Below are positions 8,731-17,214 of a stretch of DNA of 64,000 nucleotides, piece after piece. The first letter of the stretch is position 1. Each line of letters opens with the position of its first letter. The DNA comes from Aquabacterium sp. (GTDB lineage Bacteria; Pseudomonadota; Gammaproteobacteria; Burkholderiales; Burkholderiaceae_C). Location of the stretch: positions 372,001-436,000 of the forward strand of contig JAURXM010000131.1 in NCBI GenBank assembly GCA_030654395.1, written 5' to 3'. Made by a program: the position numbers and the translations under genes. The notes beneath the pieces were generated by a model. It was not told the origin of the DNA. It saw nothing but the letters and a program-made list of their open reading frames with translations, and ran no database searches.

Positions 8731-9612
8731 TTGAGCACCGCACTGAACTGGCTGATGGCGCTGGCCCTGCTGATGGGCGGCGTGCCTGCGTGGTCTCAAA
8801 ACACGGGCGATATCTTGCCCGTGCCGCCACTGAGCGGCCATGTCATGGATCAGACCCAGACACTCACCCCTGATCAGATTCAGGGGTTAGAGGCCAAACT
8901 CATGGCTTTTGAGCAAGCCAAAGGCACCCAATTGGTTGTGCTGATGGTGCCCAGCACCATGCCTGAGGACATCGCCGCGTTTGCACAGCGTGTCGGCGAG
9001 TCTTGGAAGATTGGCCGCAAAGGCGTCGGTGACGGCCTGCTGCTTGTCGTGGCCAAGCAAGACCGGCGCGTGCGCATTGAAGTGGCCAAGACTTTGGAAG
9101 GCGCCGTACCCGACTTGGCTGCCAGCCAGATCATCGAACGCGCCATCAAACCTGCCTTCAAGGCGGGTGACTATGCTGGCGGCCTCAATCAAGGCACAGA
9201 CCATTTGATTGCCCGTATTCAAGGCGAAGACTTGCCTCTGCCACAAGCGAAGCAGAAACGCAGCGAAGAAGGCTTCCAGCCCAATGACCTGCTCGTATTC
9301 GGTTTGATTGGTGTGCCGCTGGTGTTTGGTGTACTGAAAAGCATCTTGGGCCGCAAAGCAGGCGCACTGGCAACAGGCCTGATAAGCGGCGGCTTGGTCT
9401 GGTTGGTCACCACCAGCTTACTCATGGCCTTGGGCGCATGGCTGGCCTCATCCTTGTTCGCCTTGGCCTTTGGCAATGGCGGAGGTAGCCATGGCGGCTG
9501 GGGTGGCCCACCCATGGGCGGCGGAGGATGGGGCGGAGGCGGTGGCGGAGGCGGTTGGTCGTCTGGTGGCGGTGGTGATTTCGGTGGGGGCGGTGCCTCC
9601 GGCAACTGGTAG
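8731..9612 (+). CDS. TPM-domain (YgcG family) membrane protein
   Basis: The 293-residue protein has a signal peptide (about 1-22), a TPM domain (about 30-170; GHVMDQTQTLTPDQI, KGVGDGLLLVVAKQDRRVRIEV) and two hydrophobic helices (about 195-245). The tail is extremely glycine-rich (GGGGWGGGGGGGGWSSGGGGDFGGG), typical of YgcG. TPM domains are linked to photosystem repair in plants and to membrane or phosphatase-like roles in bacteria; the exact function here is unknown. The start is TTG at 8731: AAGG is 7 nt upstream, the signal peptide begins there, and no ATG fits. It lies 9 nt after lemA and 10 nt before a second TPM gene. Confidence 0.9.
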   Translation: MSTALNWLMALALLMGGVPAWSQNTGDILPVPPLSGHVMDQTQTLTPDQIQGLEAKLMAFEQAKGTQLVVLMVPSTMPEDIAAFAQRVGESWKIGRKGVGDGLLLVVAKQDRRVRIEVAKTLEGAVPDLAASQIIERAIKPAFKAGDYAGGLNQGTDHLIARIQGEDLPLPQAKQKRSEEGFQPNDLLVFGLIGVPLVFGVLKSILGRKAGALATGLISGGLVWLVTTSLLMALGAWLASSLFALAFGNGGGSHGGWGGPPMGGGGWGGGGGGGGWSSGGGGDFGGGGASGNW

Positions 9613-9622
9613 AGGTGCACCA

Positions 9623-10129
9623 ATGAATACATTGATTCGATGGGCGCGACACCTCTGGCTGGATGCCGCAGATGCGCGGCGCATCCTCACCGTACCGGGC
9701 TTGGCCAGACTTGAGCTTGCGGTTCAAGCCAGCGAGGCACGCCATATGGGCGAGTTGCGGCTGTGTATCGAGGCTGGGATGGGTGCCCTGACCTTGTCAC
9801 GCGGCGTATCCCCACGTCAACGGGCTATCTCGCTTTTCAGCCAATTGCGCGTATGGGATACCGAGCACAACAATGGCGTCTTGATTTACCTGCTGCTCGC
9901 CGAGCGCCGCATCGAAATCCTCGCTGACCGTGGTCTGCAAAAACACATCCCTAACGAGACTTGGCAAGCCATCACAGCCGCGCTGGCCGTGTCCCTGCAA
10001 GCGGATCAGTACGAAGCAGGGTTGACAGCGGCAGTGAGCGAAGTGGGCAAACTGCTGCGCCAGCACTTCCCATGCGATGGCCCGCAACCCAACGCCAATG
10101 AGTTACCTGACGCGGTGGTGTTGATCTGA
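9623..10129 (+). CDS. Second TPM-domain protein (soluble form)
   Basis: The 168-residue protein lacks the signal peptide and membrane helices of its upstream neighbour. It keeps the TPM core: ARLELAVQASEARHMGELRLCIEAG, then VWDTEHNNGVLIYLLLAERRIEILADRGL, then QYEAGLTAAVSEVGKLL. Lone TPM proteins of this size are regularly found third in lemA-ygcG-TPM operons and probably act with them at the membrane. The start at 9623 is preferred over an in-frame ATG at 9470 because the upstream 51 codons overlap the glycine-rich tail in another frame. AGAGG lies 8 nt ahead. Its TGA overlaps the nth ATG by one base, so translation may be coupled. Confidence 0.85.
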   Translation: MNTLIRWARHLWLDAADARRILTVPGLARLELAVQASEARHMGELRLCIEAGMGALTLSRGVSPRQRAISLFSQLRVWDTEHNNGVLIYLLLAERRIEILADRGLQKHIPNETWQAITAALAVSLQADQYEAGLTAAVSEVGKLLRQHFPCDGPQPNANELPDAVVLI

Positions 10130-10782
10130 TGACACGGCTGATGAAACCGGCCGAGATACAAGCGTTCTTCAGCACACTGCAAGCCGCTAACCCAGAGCCC
10201 AAAACCGAACTGGCTTACAGCACACCGTTTGAACTGCTGACAGCGGTGCTGCTGTCGGCCCAAGCCACAGATGTCGGTGTCAACAAGGCCACGGCCAAGT
10301 TGTTCCCCGTGGCCAATACGCCGCAACAAATTTGGGATTTAGGCTTAGACGGCTTGTGCGAGTACATCAAGACCATCGGCCTGTACAAAAGCAAAGCCAA
10401 GCATCTGCTGCAGACTTGCCGCATGCTGATTGATCTGCACGACAGCCAAGTGCCCCACTCTCGCGAGGCCTTGGAGGCTTTGCCCGGCGTGGGACGCAAG
10501 ACGGCCAACGTGGTGCTGAACGTGGCTTTTGGCGAACCGACCATGGCTGTCGACACCCACCTGTTCCGGCTGGGCAACCGCACCGGCTTGGCACCGGGCA
10601 AAACGCCGCTAGAGGTTGAGTTGAAACTACTCAAACGCATCCCCCCAGCGTTCATGCTGCATGCCCACCACTGGCTGATTCTGCATGGGCGCTACGTGTG
10701 CCAAGCCCGCAAGCCGCGCTGCTGGGCATGCAGTGTCAGCGCAGTTTGCCAATTCAAGACCAAAACCGCAGCGCCCGCCTGA
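10129..10782 (+). CDS. nth: Endonuclease III
   Basis: Nth is a bifunctional DNA glycosylase/AP lyase that removes oxidised pyrimidines in base-excision repair. The 217-residue protein has the helix-hairpin-helix LPGVGRKTANVV with the Schiff-base lysine (K124). The catalytic Asp is in AVDTHLFRL (D142). The C-terminal 4Fe-4S cluster motif has the expected C-x6-C-x2-C-x5-C spacing (CQARKPRCWACSVSAVC). Its length matches E. coli Nth (211 aa). It starts one base before the end of the TPM gene, so it is probably translated from the lemA operon mRNA. It converges on a GDSL hydrolase gene with a 1-nt gap. Confidence 0.97.
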   Translation: MTRLMKPAEIQAFFSTLQAANPEPKTELAYSTPFELLTAVLLSAQATDVGVNKATAKLFPVANTPQQIWDLGLDGLCEYIKTIGLYKSKAKHLLQTCRMLIDLHDSQVPHSREALEALPGVGRKTANVVLNVAFGEPTMAVDTHLFRLGNRTGLAPGKTPLEVELKLLKRIPPAFMLHAHHWLILHGRYVCQARKPRCWACSVSAVCQFKTKTAAPA

Positions 10783-10783
10783 A

Positions 10784-11761
10784 TCAAGACCGGCGTTGAC
10801 GGCGCACAAACAAACCGCTCAACACCAAGCCAACCAGCATCAACCCACTGCTTGCAGGCTCAGGAACAGCCGCAGCAAAGGCATCACCAACAACAGCATG
10901 AACAAAAGCCGTTGGGTGCACACTGTCAAACAAATAGTACTGATCAGGGTTAGCGCACAAGGTACCTCCTGCACCAGCATAGTCGCCCGTCCAGCAGCGA
11001 TCGGTGACGTTGGCACCCGCTGCAGCCATGTCAGTGCGCACACCGGCCAAGAATGTCGGCACATCAAAAATGGTCAGGTTCAGGCCAGGGCTGGCTGACT
11101 TGAGCACATTCAACTGAGCAGACAAAGCACCGTTGAAAGATGCCGTCAGGTTGTTCAATAAAGCAGGCGGGATCGCGCCAGATGTGCCGTAAAACGTGGT
11201 ACCCAGATCAGGCAACAAAGGCACCAAGAAGTCGCGCGCACCTGATGCATACAGGCTGCCGACTTCGGTCACCAAATTGGTCACAGCCGTCGTTACCACG
11301 GCACCGATATTGGAGAAATTACCCGTCGGGATCACAGACAAAAAGTCATTGCCCCCACCCCAGACGACGTACAACGCTGACGCATCAGCCGATTGACCTG
11401 ATCCAGCCAAGCCGTCGGTGAAGTTGCTCACCTGAGACTTCAGCCCTGTGTTGGCGACCAGCGGATTGACAGATTGAAACTGGTTGTCCGTACCCGTTAG
11501 CGCACCGCCATAAGCGTAATCGACCAAAGGAATACCCAACTTATTAGACAAGACCTCAACGGCGACAGGTCCGCTTGTGAAACGCCCTTGCGAATACACA
11601 TCAGGCGCAGGCAAAACGCCACCAAATTTTTGGGCGAAATTACCGTTGTCAGACAGGCTGTCACCGAACACGATGACTTGGCTATAAGCGTGCGCTGATT
11701 GGGCACACACCGTCGAAATCAAAGCCACAGAGACGGCAAACACAGCACGGCGAGCATTCAT
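10784..11761 (-). CDS. PEP-CTERM GDSL/SGNH lipase-esterase
   Basis: The 325-residue exported hydrolase has a signal peptide (about 1-25, AHA cleavage) immediately followed by block I VIVFGDSLSDNGNF with the nucleophile Ser35. The oxyanion block III is seen as VVWGGGNDF, and the Asp/His pair lies in FDSVHPTAFVH. The C-terminus VPEPASSGLMLVGLVLSGLF plus RRQRRS is a PEP-CTERM signal, so the enzyme is probably sorted by exosortase to the surface. GDSL enzymes of this type cleave esters of lipids, polysaccharides or polyesters; the substrate here is unknown. The start at 11761 is chosen over 11809 because TAAGGG is upstream and the signal peptide begins there. It is transcribed away from the downstream SDR gene's 3' end. 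Confidence 0.9.
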   Translation of the reverse strand: MNARRAVFAVSVALISTVCAQSAHAYSQVIVFGDSLSDNGNFAQKFGGVLPAPDVYSQGRFTSGPVAVEVLSNKLGIPLVDYAYGGALTGTDNQFQSVNPLVANTGLKSQVSNFTDGLAGSGQSADASALYVVWGGGNDFLSVIPTGNFSNIGAVVTTAVTNLVTEVGSLYASGARDFLVPLLPDLGTTFYGTSGAIPPALLNNLTASFNGALSAQLNVLKSASPGLNLTIFDVPTFLAGVRTDMAAAGANVTDRCWTGDYAGAGGTLCANPDQYYLFDSVHPTAFVHAVVGDAFAAAVPEPASSGLMLVGLVLSGLFVRRQRRS

Positions 11762-11846
11762 GGTCTTACCCTTATCAAATATCAAATGGTGAAAGTTCGA
11801 CGATATCACCCGATATCAGAAGGAGACTTGCCTCGCGTATCCCTAT

Positions 11847-12764
11847 TCAGAGGGATAAGCCTTGCGCAATCGTGGGGTAGCGCAGGGACAAGCGCAGCTC
11901 ATTGCGCAAGCGATGGTTGCTCAACCTGCGGGACTCGCTCATGAAAGACATCTGCATGGGACTCAAAGCCACGGCAGCTTGGGCCAAGCTGATGCGAGGT
12001 GGCTTGGTCAAACCAAAATGGTCGGCCACCCAGTCGAAGTAGTCCCCCATGCGCATGTCCGTGTCATCGCACGCGTGCACCACCCGACCTAGTCGACCGC
12101 GCCACAAGGCCAGCACACAGGCCCTCGCCAGATCGTCAGCGTGGATGTGGTTGGTGTAGACGTCATCATCGTGCATCAAGACCGGACTGCCTTTGCGCAC
12201 ACGATCGCGCGGGTCACCACCTTGTCGGTCCAAAGCGTAGATGCCCGGGATGCGCAAAATGCTGGCACGTGTGCCACAGCGCAGCGACTGTTGGCGACCC
12301 CACAGGCGCACCTGCGACTCGGCATCGACCCTGCGTTGGGCGCGCGCTGTGGTGGGCGCAACCCGCCTCGTCTCATGGACGACAGCCCCTTGGGCATCAC
12401 CATACACACCGCTGGTACTGCCATACACCAAGGACTGGATGCCACCACAGCGTGCCAGTGCTTGCAACAAATGGCGCGTACGGGGGTCTGCCTCACCCTG
12501 CCCCGGCGGCGGTGCCAGATGCAAGACGCGCCCGGCCAAACCGGCCAGTCGTGACAGGCTACGTGGCTCATCCAAATTACCCAGCAAGGGCACCAACCCG
12601 GCCTGACGCAAATCAGCGACCCTCTCGCTTTGCGAGGTCAAAGCCATCACCCGGCAGCGTGGCAGCAAGGTACGGGCAGCACGCAAACCGACGTCGCCGC
12701 AACCCACGATCAGTACACGGGTCTGACGAAATCGGGCATGTCGGCTAGGTTGGGGATAGAACAT
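11847..12764 (-). CDS. SDR-family NAD(P)-binding protein (YeeZ-like)
   Basis: The 305-residue protein opens with an extended Rossmann dinucleotide motif (RVLIVGCGDVGLRAARTLL). It then follows the atypical SDR pattern: LASLAGRVLHLAPPPGQG, the VYGSTSGVYGDAQG segment with the Y-x-x-x-like active region degenerated, and RILRIPGIY. Such YeeZ-like proteins are annotated as NAD-dependent epimerases/dehydratases, with no proven substrate. The start at 12764 is used because homologues begin shortly before the Rossmann motif; 29 upstream codons are also open. Its 5' end faces the divergent ferredoxin reductase gene across 98 nt. Function beyond nucleotide binding is inferred. Confidence 0.82.
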   Translation of the reverse strand: MFYPQPSRHARFRQTRVLIVGCGDVGLRAARTLLPRCRVMALTSQSERVADLRQAGLVPLLGNLDEPRSLSRLAGLAGRVLHLAPPPGQGEADPRTRHLLQALARCGGIQSLVYGSTSGVYGDAQGAVVHETRRVAPTTARAQRRVDAESQVRLWGRQQSLRCGTRASILRIPGIYALDRQGGDPRDRVRKGSPVLMHDDDVYTNHIHADDLARACVLALWRGRLGRVVHACDDTDMRMGDYFDWVADHFGLTKPPRISLAQAAVALSPMQMSFMSESRRLSNHRLRNELRLSLRYPTIAQGLSL

Positions 12765-12862
12765 GGCAAGGTCTGAGCGAAAATCCAACTTGTGATTCTG
12801 AGGCCAGCGCCATGTGCTGGCATGTGGGGGTTCCCCAAGATGTTTTGCCAAGAGGTCGTGTC

Positions 12863-13906
12863 ATGAGCTTTTCCGTCACCATTGAGCCCAGCGGCCGCAC
12901 ATTCGCCATGCGACGCGACGACACGGTGCTGGGTGCCGCGCTGAATGCAGGCATCGGTCTGCCCTACGGCTGCAAGGATGGGGCCTGCGGGTCTTGCAAG
13001 TGCAAGCTGCTTGAGGGCCGCGTCATCCACGGCGCACATCAGGCCAAGGCCCTGAGTGATGCCGAAGAGGCCGCTGGCTATTTGCTGACGTGCTGCGCGA
13101 CCCCGCAAACTGATCTGGTCATCGAAGCCAAACAGGTGGTCGCACTCGGTGACTTCCCGCCGATCAAGATGCCCACCCGCGTCACCAGCCTGACGCGTTT
13201 AGCGCCTGACGTGATGGCGCTGCGCCTTCAACTGCCCGCGACCAACAACTTTGGTTTCAAAGCGGGCCAGTACATCGAGTTTGTGCTCAAAGATGGCCTG
13301 CGCCGCAGCTACTCCATGGCCAATGCGCCGCACGCTGTCAAACAAGCCGGTGTCGACGGCATTGAACTGCACCTGCGACACATGCTAGGGGGGCACTTCA
13401 CGGAGCACGTCTTTGGCGCCATGAAAGAGAAAGAAATCCTGCGCGTAGAAGGCCCCTTCGGCACATTTTTCTTGCGCGAAGATTCAGATCGGCCCATCGT
13501 GCTGCTGGCCTCGGGCACAGGCTTGGCGCCACTTAAAGCGATCATCGAGCACATGGCCCATGCGGGGATCAACAGGCCCGCTACGCTGTACTGGGGCTGC
13601 CGCAGCCGTGCTGATTTGTACCTGCATGACTGGGCCGAGCAACAAGCCGCTGCGCTGCCGTGGTTGCGCTATGTACCTGTGTTGTCTGAGGCCTCGCCAC
13701 AAGACCACTGGGAGGGGCGCACCGGCCTTGTCCACCAAGCCGTGCTGGCTGATCTGCCCAACCTGTCTGGCTACGATGTCTATGCCTGCGGTGCCCCAGT
13801 GATGGTGCAATCGGCACGCCGTGACTTCACCACGCAGGCAGGCTTACCTGAAGAGTTCTTCTACGCTGACGCCTTCACCAGCGAAGCCGACAAGCACAGT
13901 GCCTGA
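12863..13906 (+). CDS. Ferredoxin-linked flavin reductase (CDP-6-deoxy-glucoseen reductase-like)
   Basis: The 347-residue protein fuses an N-terminal plant-type [2Fe-2S] ferredoxin with a C-terminal FNR-type reductase. The ferredoxin (about 1-90) has the ligands in CKDGACGSCKC and LTC. The reductase has an FAD-binding RRSYSMANAP motif near 150 and a NAD(P)-binding IVLLASGTGLAPLKAIIEHM near 210, ending in FFYADAF. Such enzymes pass electrons from NAD(P)H through FAD to 2Fe-2S and then to an oxygenase or other partner. In Burkholderiales this architecture is usually called CDP-6-deoxy-delta-3,4-glucoseen reductase, but no deoxysugar genes lie nearby, so the partner is unknown. The start at 12863 (MSFSVTIEPSGR) has AAGAGG about 12 nt upstream. 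Confidence 0.9.
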   Translation: MSFSVTIEPSGRTFAMRRDDTVLGAALNAGIGLPYGCKDGACGSCKCKLLEGRVIHGAHQAKALSDAEEAAGYLLTCCATPQTDLVIEAKQVVALGDFPPIKMPTRVTSLTRLAPDVMALRLQLPATNNFGFKAGQYIEFVLKDGLRRSYSMANAPHAVKQAGVDGIELHLRHMLGGHFTEHVFGAMKEKEILRVEGPFGTFFLREDSDRPIVLLASGTGLAPLKAIIEHMAHAGINRPATLYWGCRSRADLYLHDWAEQQAAALPWLRYVPVLSEASPQDHWEGRTGLVHQAVLADLPNLSGYDVYACGAPVMVQSARRDFTTQAGLPEEFFYADAFTSEADKHSA

Positions 13907-13933
13907 CGCAGCGATGTGAGGCAGCAGCCCCGC

Positions 13934-15493
13934 TCAAGAAGCCACGGTGAACGTGGCAACCGCCTGAACAAGATCCTGCGCCTGTCGATCTAGGCTGCTC
14001 GCTGCCGCGGATATCTGCTCGACCATGGCCGCATTTTGTTGCGTGTTGCGCTCCATTTGGGTCACAGCCTCACCTACTTGGGACACGCCTTGGCTTTGCT
14101 CAACGCTGGCAGCGGAAATTTCACCCATGAGGTCGGTCGCCCTGCGAATCGCGTCAACCACATCACGCATGGTGACGCCCGCCTGATCGACCAATTCACT
14201 CCCCTGCCCGACACTCTGCACGTTGTCATTGATCAAGTGCTTGATTTCTTTGGCAGCACCAGCTGAGCGAACAGCCAAGGTGCGAACCTCAGAGGCGACC
14301 ACCGCAAAACCGCGCCCCTGCTCGCCAGCTCGCGCTGCCTCCACCGCCGCATTCAACGCCAAAATGTTGGTCTGAAAGGCGATGCCATCGATGACAGCAA
14401 TGATGTCCTCGATCTTCTTGGACGAGTCATTGATGGCGCGCATGGTGTCCACCACCTTCGCCACCACCTCCCCACCCTGGAACGCCACAGCAGAAGCCCC
14501 AATGGCGAGTTGATTGGCCTGTTTGGCGCTGTCAGCGTTGTGTCGCACTGTCGCGCTCAGCTGCTCCATCGCTGCAGCCGTTTCTTCCAAAGCACTGGCT
14601 TGGTTCTCGGTTCGCGATGACAGATCGCTGTTGCCACTGGCGATCTCGGCCGTGGACTGCGCCACCGCTTCCGAACTGGATCGCACATGCGTCACGATCT
14701 GCGCCACGCTGTCACGCATGGCCTTGATTTCATAGAGCAGACTGCTGCTGTCATTGGGTTTTAACTGAATAGCCGCGCTCAGGTCGCCGGCTGCGATGCG
14801 CTGTGTGATGGCCACGGCCTGCGCAGGCTCACCGCCGAGTTGGCTCAACAGGCTGCGTGAAATCAACAGGCCGATCGACAACACCACAGAGGCGAGGCCC
14901 AAGGCCCCCAAAGAAAATTTGACAGCCCGAGCCCAGACCATCGCATCCACGGAATCAACGTAAATGCCGGAGCCTACGACCCACCCCCATGGCGCAAAAC
15001 CCATCACATACGACACTTTGGGGACAGGCTGATCACTGCCGGGCATTGGCCACATGTAATTGACAAGACCCGATCCACTGGCCTTGACGGTCTTCACGAA
15101 TGCCATGAACAACAGTTTGCCGTTTGGATCCTTGATGTTGCTGAGGTCCTGCCCGTCAAGCTGCGGTTTGGTCGGGTGCATCACCATCGTGGGATGCATG
15201 TCATTGATCCAGAAATACTCGGTGCTGCTGTAGCGCAAGCCACGGATGGCATCTATCGCACGCTGCTTGGCGTGTGCCTCTGCCAGCCGCCCTTTGGCAA
15301 ACTCGCCATGAAAATGGGTGATCAAGCCGTGTGCAACCTCAACGGTCTGGCGCACGCTGCGTTCACGCTCTTGCATGATCAGCGTTTTCTCGGAGACCAG
15401 GAAGGCGGTCGCCAGCACGGCCACGCCCACCAAGGCACTGATGATAATCAGTGCCAAGCGCCGAGCCAGAGAAAGATCGCGGAGCCTCAACAT
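13934..15493 (-). CDS. Methyl-accepting chemotaxis protein with Cache sensor domain
   Basis: This 519-residue chemoreceptor has an N-terminal membrane helix (about 10-32) and a periplasmic single Cache domain (about 35-190; SSTEYFWINDMHPTMVMHP, APWGWVVGSGIYVD). A second helix (about 195-217) and a HAMP-like linker follow. The methyl-accepting signalling domain includes the conserved hairpin tip (IIAVIDGIAFQTNILALNAAVEAARAGEQGRGFAVVA, about residues 370-405). sCache_2 domains bind small organic acids. It would signal to CheA/CheW at the pole. No C-terminal NWETF-like tether is present. No che genes are nearby, so it is a stand-alone receptor. It converges on the flavin reductase and diverges from the HIT gene. 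Confidence 0.95.
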   Translation of the reverse strand: MLRLRDLSLARRLALIIISALVGVAVLATAFLVSEKTLIMQERERSVRQTVEVAHGLITHFHGEFAKGRLAEAHAKQRAIDAIRGLRYSSTEYFWINDMHPTMVMHPTKPQLDGQDLSNIKDPNGKLLFMAFVKTVKASGSGLVNYMWPMPGSDQPVPKVSYVMGFAPWGWVVGSGIYVDSVDAMVWARAVKFSLGALGLASVVLSIGLLISRSLLSQLGGEPAQAVAITQRIAAGDLSAAIQLKPNDSSSLLYEIKAMRDSVAQIVTHVRSSSEAVAQSTAEIASGNSDLSSRTENQASALEETAAAMEQLSATVRHNADSAKQANQLAIGASAVAFQGGEVVAKVVDTMRAINDSSKKIEDIIAVIDGIAFQTNILALNAAVEAARAGEQGRGFAVVASEVRTLAVRSAGAAKEIKHLINDNVQSVGQGSELVDQAGVTMRDVVDAIRRATDLMGEISAASVEQSQGVSQVGEAVTQMERNTQQNAAMVEQISAAASSLDRQAQDLVQAVATFTVAS

Positions 15494-15684
15494 GATTCAC
15501 ACCCAATATAAAAGTGCGCATCTATTGGCTACGCACATGCCTTTTGCCATTTTCGGCCGTGCTGAGAGAATCTTAAACAGGTCGATGTATGCGTCACATC
15601 AGCCTAGACCACAGCGCACGACAATCCCACTAAGGCACAATCTGGCGAGCACGGCGCCCGACGCCACAACCAGGAAGCCTGAGC

Positions 15685-16107
15685 ATGTCCTACGATCAAA
15701 ACAACATCTTTGCCAAGATTCTGCGCGGCGAGATCCCATGCATCAAGCTCTACGAGGACGCGCACACGTTGGCGTTCATGGACATCATGCCGCAGACGCA
15801 AGGCCATGCCTTGGTCATCCCCAAGCAAGCCGCCACCACGCTGTTTGAGCTGTCAGATGAGGCTGCAACGGCTTGCATGCGCACCGTGCGCAAAATCGGT
15901 GAAGCGCAAAAGAAGGGTTTGGGCGCACAAGGCGTGGTGCTGATGCAGCTCAATGGCGAGGCGGCAGGGCAAACGGTGCCTCACTTTCACATCCATGTCA
16001 TCCCCGGATCGATTGCGGATTTGCGTCGGCCGCACGCCACGCACATGGCTGATCAGGCACAGCTCAAAGTATTGGCAGATCGCATCGTCGATGCGTTAGC
16101 AGATTGA
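15685..16107 (+). CDS. HIT family hydrolase
   Basis: The 140-residue protein has the histidine triad signature HFHIHVIP (His100 onward) and the N-terminal FAKILRGEIPCIKLYEDAHTLAFMDIMP segment. These are typical of bacterial HIT/HINT proteins, which hydrolyse AMP-lysine, AMP-N or dinucleoside polyphosphate-type substrates. Its length is usual for the family. The ATG at 15685 is preceded by AGGAAGCCTGAGC, giving an adequate Shine-Dalgarno. It is followed 45 nt later by an Hcp-like gene on the same strand. The 191-nt gap to the chemoreceptor presumably holds both promoters; no clear consensus boxes were found there. Confidence 0.94.
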   Translation: MSYDQNNIFAKILRGEIPCIKLYEDAHTLAFMDIMPQTQGHALVIPKQAATTLFELSDEAATACMRTVRKIGEAQKKGLGAQGVVLMQLNGEAAGQTVPHFHIHVIPGSIADLRRPHATHMADQAQLKVLADRIVDALAD

Positions 16108-16152
16108 GGCTAAGCTCACCCTCTTGTCCAACCATCCAATCAGGAGCCCGCT

Positions 16153-16653
16153 ATGGCGCTGAATGCCTACCTCACCCTCAAAGGCGTTAAATCCGGCGAC
16201 ATCAAAGGCTCTTGCTCGATCAAGGGGCGCGAGGGTCAAATCGTCGTGATTGCAGCCCACCATGAGGTGAGTTCACCCCATGATGCGACAACGGGGCAGC
16301 CCACCGGCAAACGCCAACACCAGCCGTTTGTCATCACCAAAGAAGTCGACAAAGCCACGCCTTTTTTGTACCAAGCTTGGGTCAACAATGAGGTGCTGTC
16401 TGATTTTGAGTTGCACTTTTGGCGGCCAGGCATCAAAACGGCGATGGGCACGGGCGGCGAGGTGCCGTACTACACCGTCAAACTGAGCCAAGCGCGCATC
16501 ACCGGCATCCGCTTCCAACTGCCCCATACGCGTGATCTTGAAACGCAAAAAATGGCCGAGTCCGAAGAAATCGCCTTCAGCTACCAGCACATTGAGTGGA
16601 CTTGGGTAGACGGACAGGTGACTGCGGCCGACGACCTCAACAACCTGTCGTGA
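16153..16653 (+). CDS. Hcp family type VI secretion tube protein (orphan)
   Basis: The 166-residue protein matches Hcp: MALNAYLTLKGVKSGDIKGSC at the N-terminus, then IVVIAAHHEVSSPHDATTGQPTGKRQHQPFVITKEVDKATPFLYQAW, and a late IEWTWVDGQ strand. Hcp rings stack into the inner tube of the type VI secretion apparatus and also serve as secreted effector carriers. No tss, vgrG or effector gene is in the window, so this is an orphan copy. An AGGAG lies 6 nt upstream. Its last 17 nt overlap the convergent pilin gene. It may serve a main T6SS cluster elsewhere or carry an unknown cargo. Confidence 0.9.
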   Translation: MALNAYLTLKGVKSGDIKGSCSIKGREGQIVVIAAHHEVSSPHDATTGQPTGKRQHQPFVITKEVDKATPFLYQAWVNNEVLSDFELHFWRPGIKTAMGTGGEVPYYTVKLSQARITGIRFQLPHTRDLETQKMAESEEIAFSYQHIEWTWVDGQVTAADDLNNLS

Positions 16654-17119
16654 CGCTGCTCACCGTTGGCAGGGCCCCGAACGAAAAGGCCTCCACGTAA
16701 CTCACTGCACATTGGCTGGGGGTGGGGGCGCCGGGCACACGCCAACTGGTCGTTGTGAATGGCGTTTCAACCATGGTCAGTCCCTTGGTATTGATCCAAG
16801 TTTCAATGCCTTGCCCCCCACCATTCGCCCCATCGGGATAGCCGTTGTAGAACTGGCGGGTCACACCATCCAGCGCGAAGGTCATCCCGTTCGCCACACT
16901 GCAACCCGATGTCATGATGCATTTGACATAGGCTAAATTGACCGCTGATTGCAGTGACGCTTTGACGCCATCAACCACCGACACATTGGCGCTGGCCCTT
17001 AAATTGACAAACTTGGGCACGGCCGTTGCCGCCAAAATACCCAAAATCACAATCACACAGATGAGCTCAATCATCGTGAAACCACGATGGGTGGGATATT
17101 TGTGAGTCAAAGACGCCAT
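16637..17119 (-). CDS. Type IV pilin-like (prepilin) protein
   Basis: The 160-residue protein has a class III signal: a basic leader ending in Gly13, then FTMIELICVIVILGILAATAVPKF with Glu at mature position 5. PilD-type peptidase should cleave after the Gly and N-methylate the Phe. The body contains four cysteines (CIMTSGC, QCAV, TTGC at the C-terminus), suggesting a disulfide-bonded D-region. It resembles minor or MSHA/GspG-like pilins more than PilA. No pilus assembly genes are nearby. The start at 17119 is chosen because it leaves a normal short leader; an upstream ATG at 17170 would add 17 codons. A run of ten C's lies 50 nt upstream of this start. Confidence 0.88.
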   Translation of the reverse strand: MASLTHKYPTHRGFTMIELICVIVILGILAATAVPKFVNLRASANVSVVDGVKASLQSAVNLAYVKCIMTSGCSVANGMTFALDGVTRQFYNGYPDGANGGGQGIETWINTKGLTMVETPFTTTSWRVPGAPTPSQCAVSYVEAFSFGALPTVSSVTTGC

Positions 17120-17169
17120 AGGGTTCACAAGATACCCATGACACGGCACGACAAAAGGGGCAATAACCA

Positions 17170-17179
17170 CCCCCCCCCC
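17170..17179. repeat. C10 homopolymer tract
   Basis: Ten consecutive C's (a G10 run on the coding strand of the pilin) lie 50 nt upstream of the pilin start, in the 95-nt gap to livF. Tracts of this length can vary by slippage, so promoter spacing or leader length could change. The effect is inferred only. Confidence 0.6.
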
Positions 17180-17214
17180 ACCCCTTATTCAGGCGAATGT
17201 TCAGCGCCCATACA

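Noticed and set aside
9219..9632. Proline-rich open frame opposite the TPM glycine-rich tail
   Set aside because: It is the reverse reading of the GGN repeats and not a protein.
13907..13933. Terminator between the flavin reductase and the chemoreceptor
   Set aside because: The 27-nt gap has no convincing stem with a T-run.
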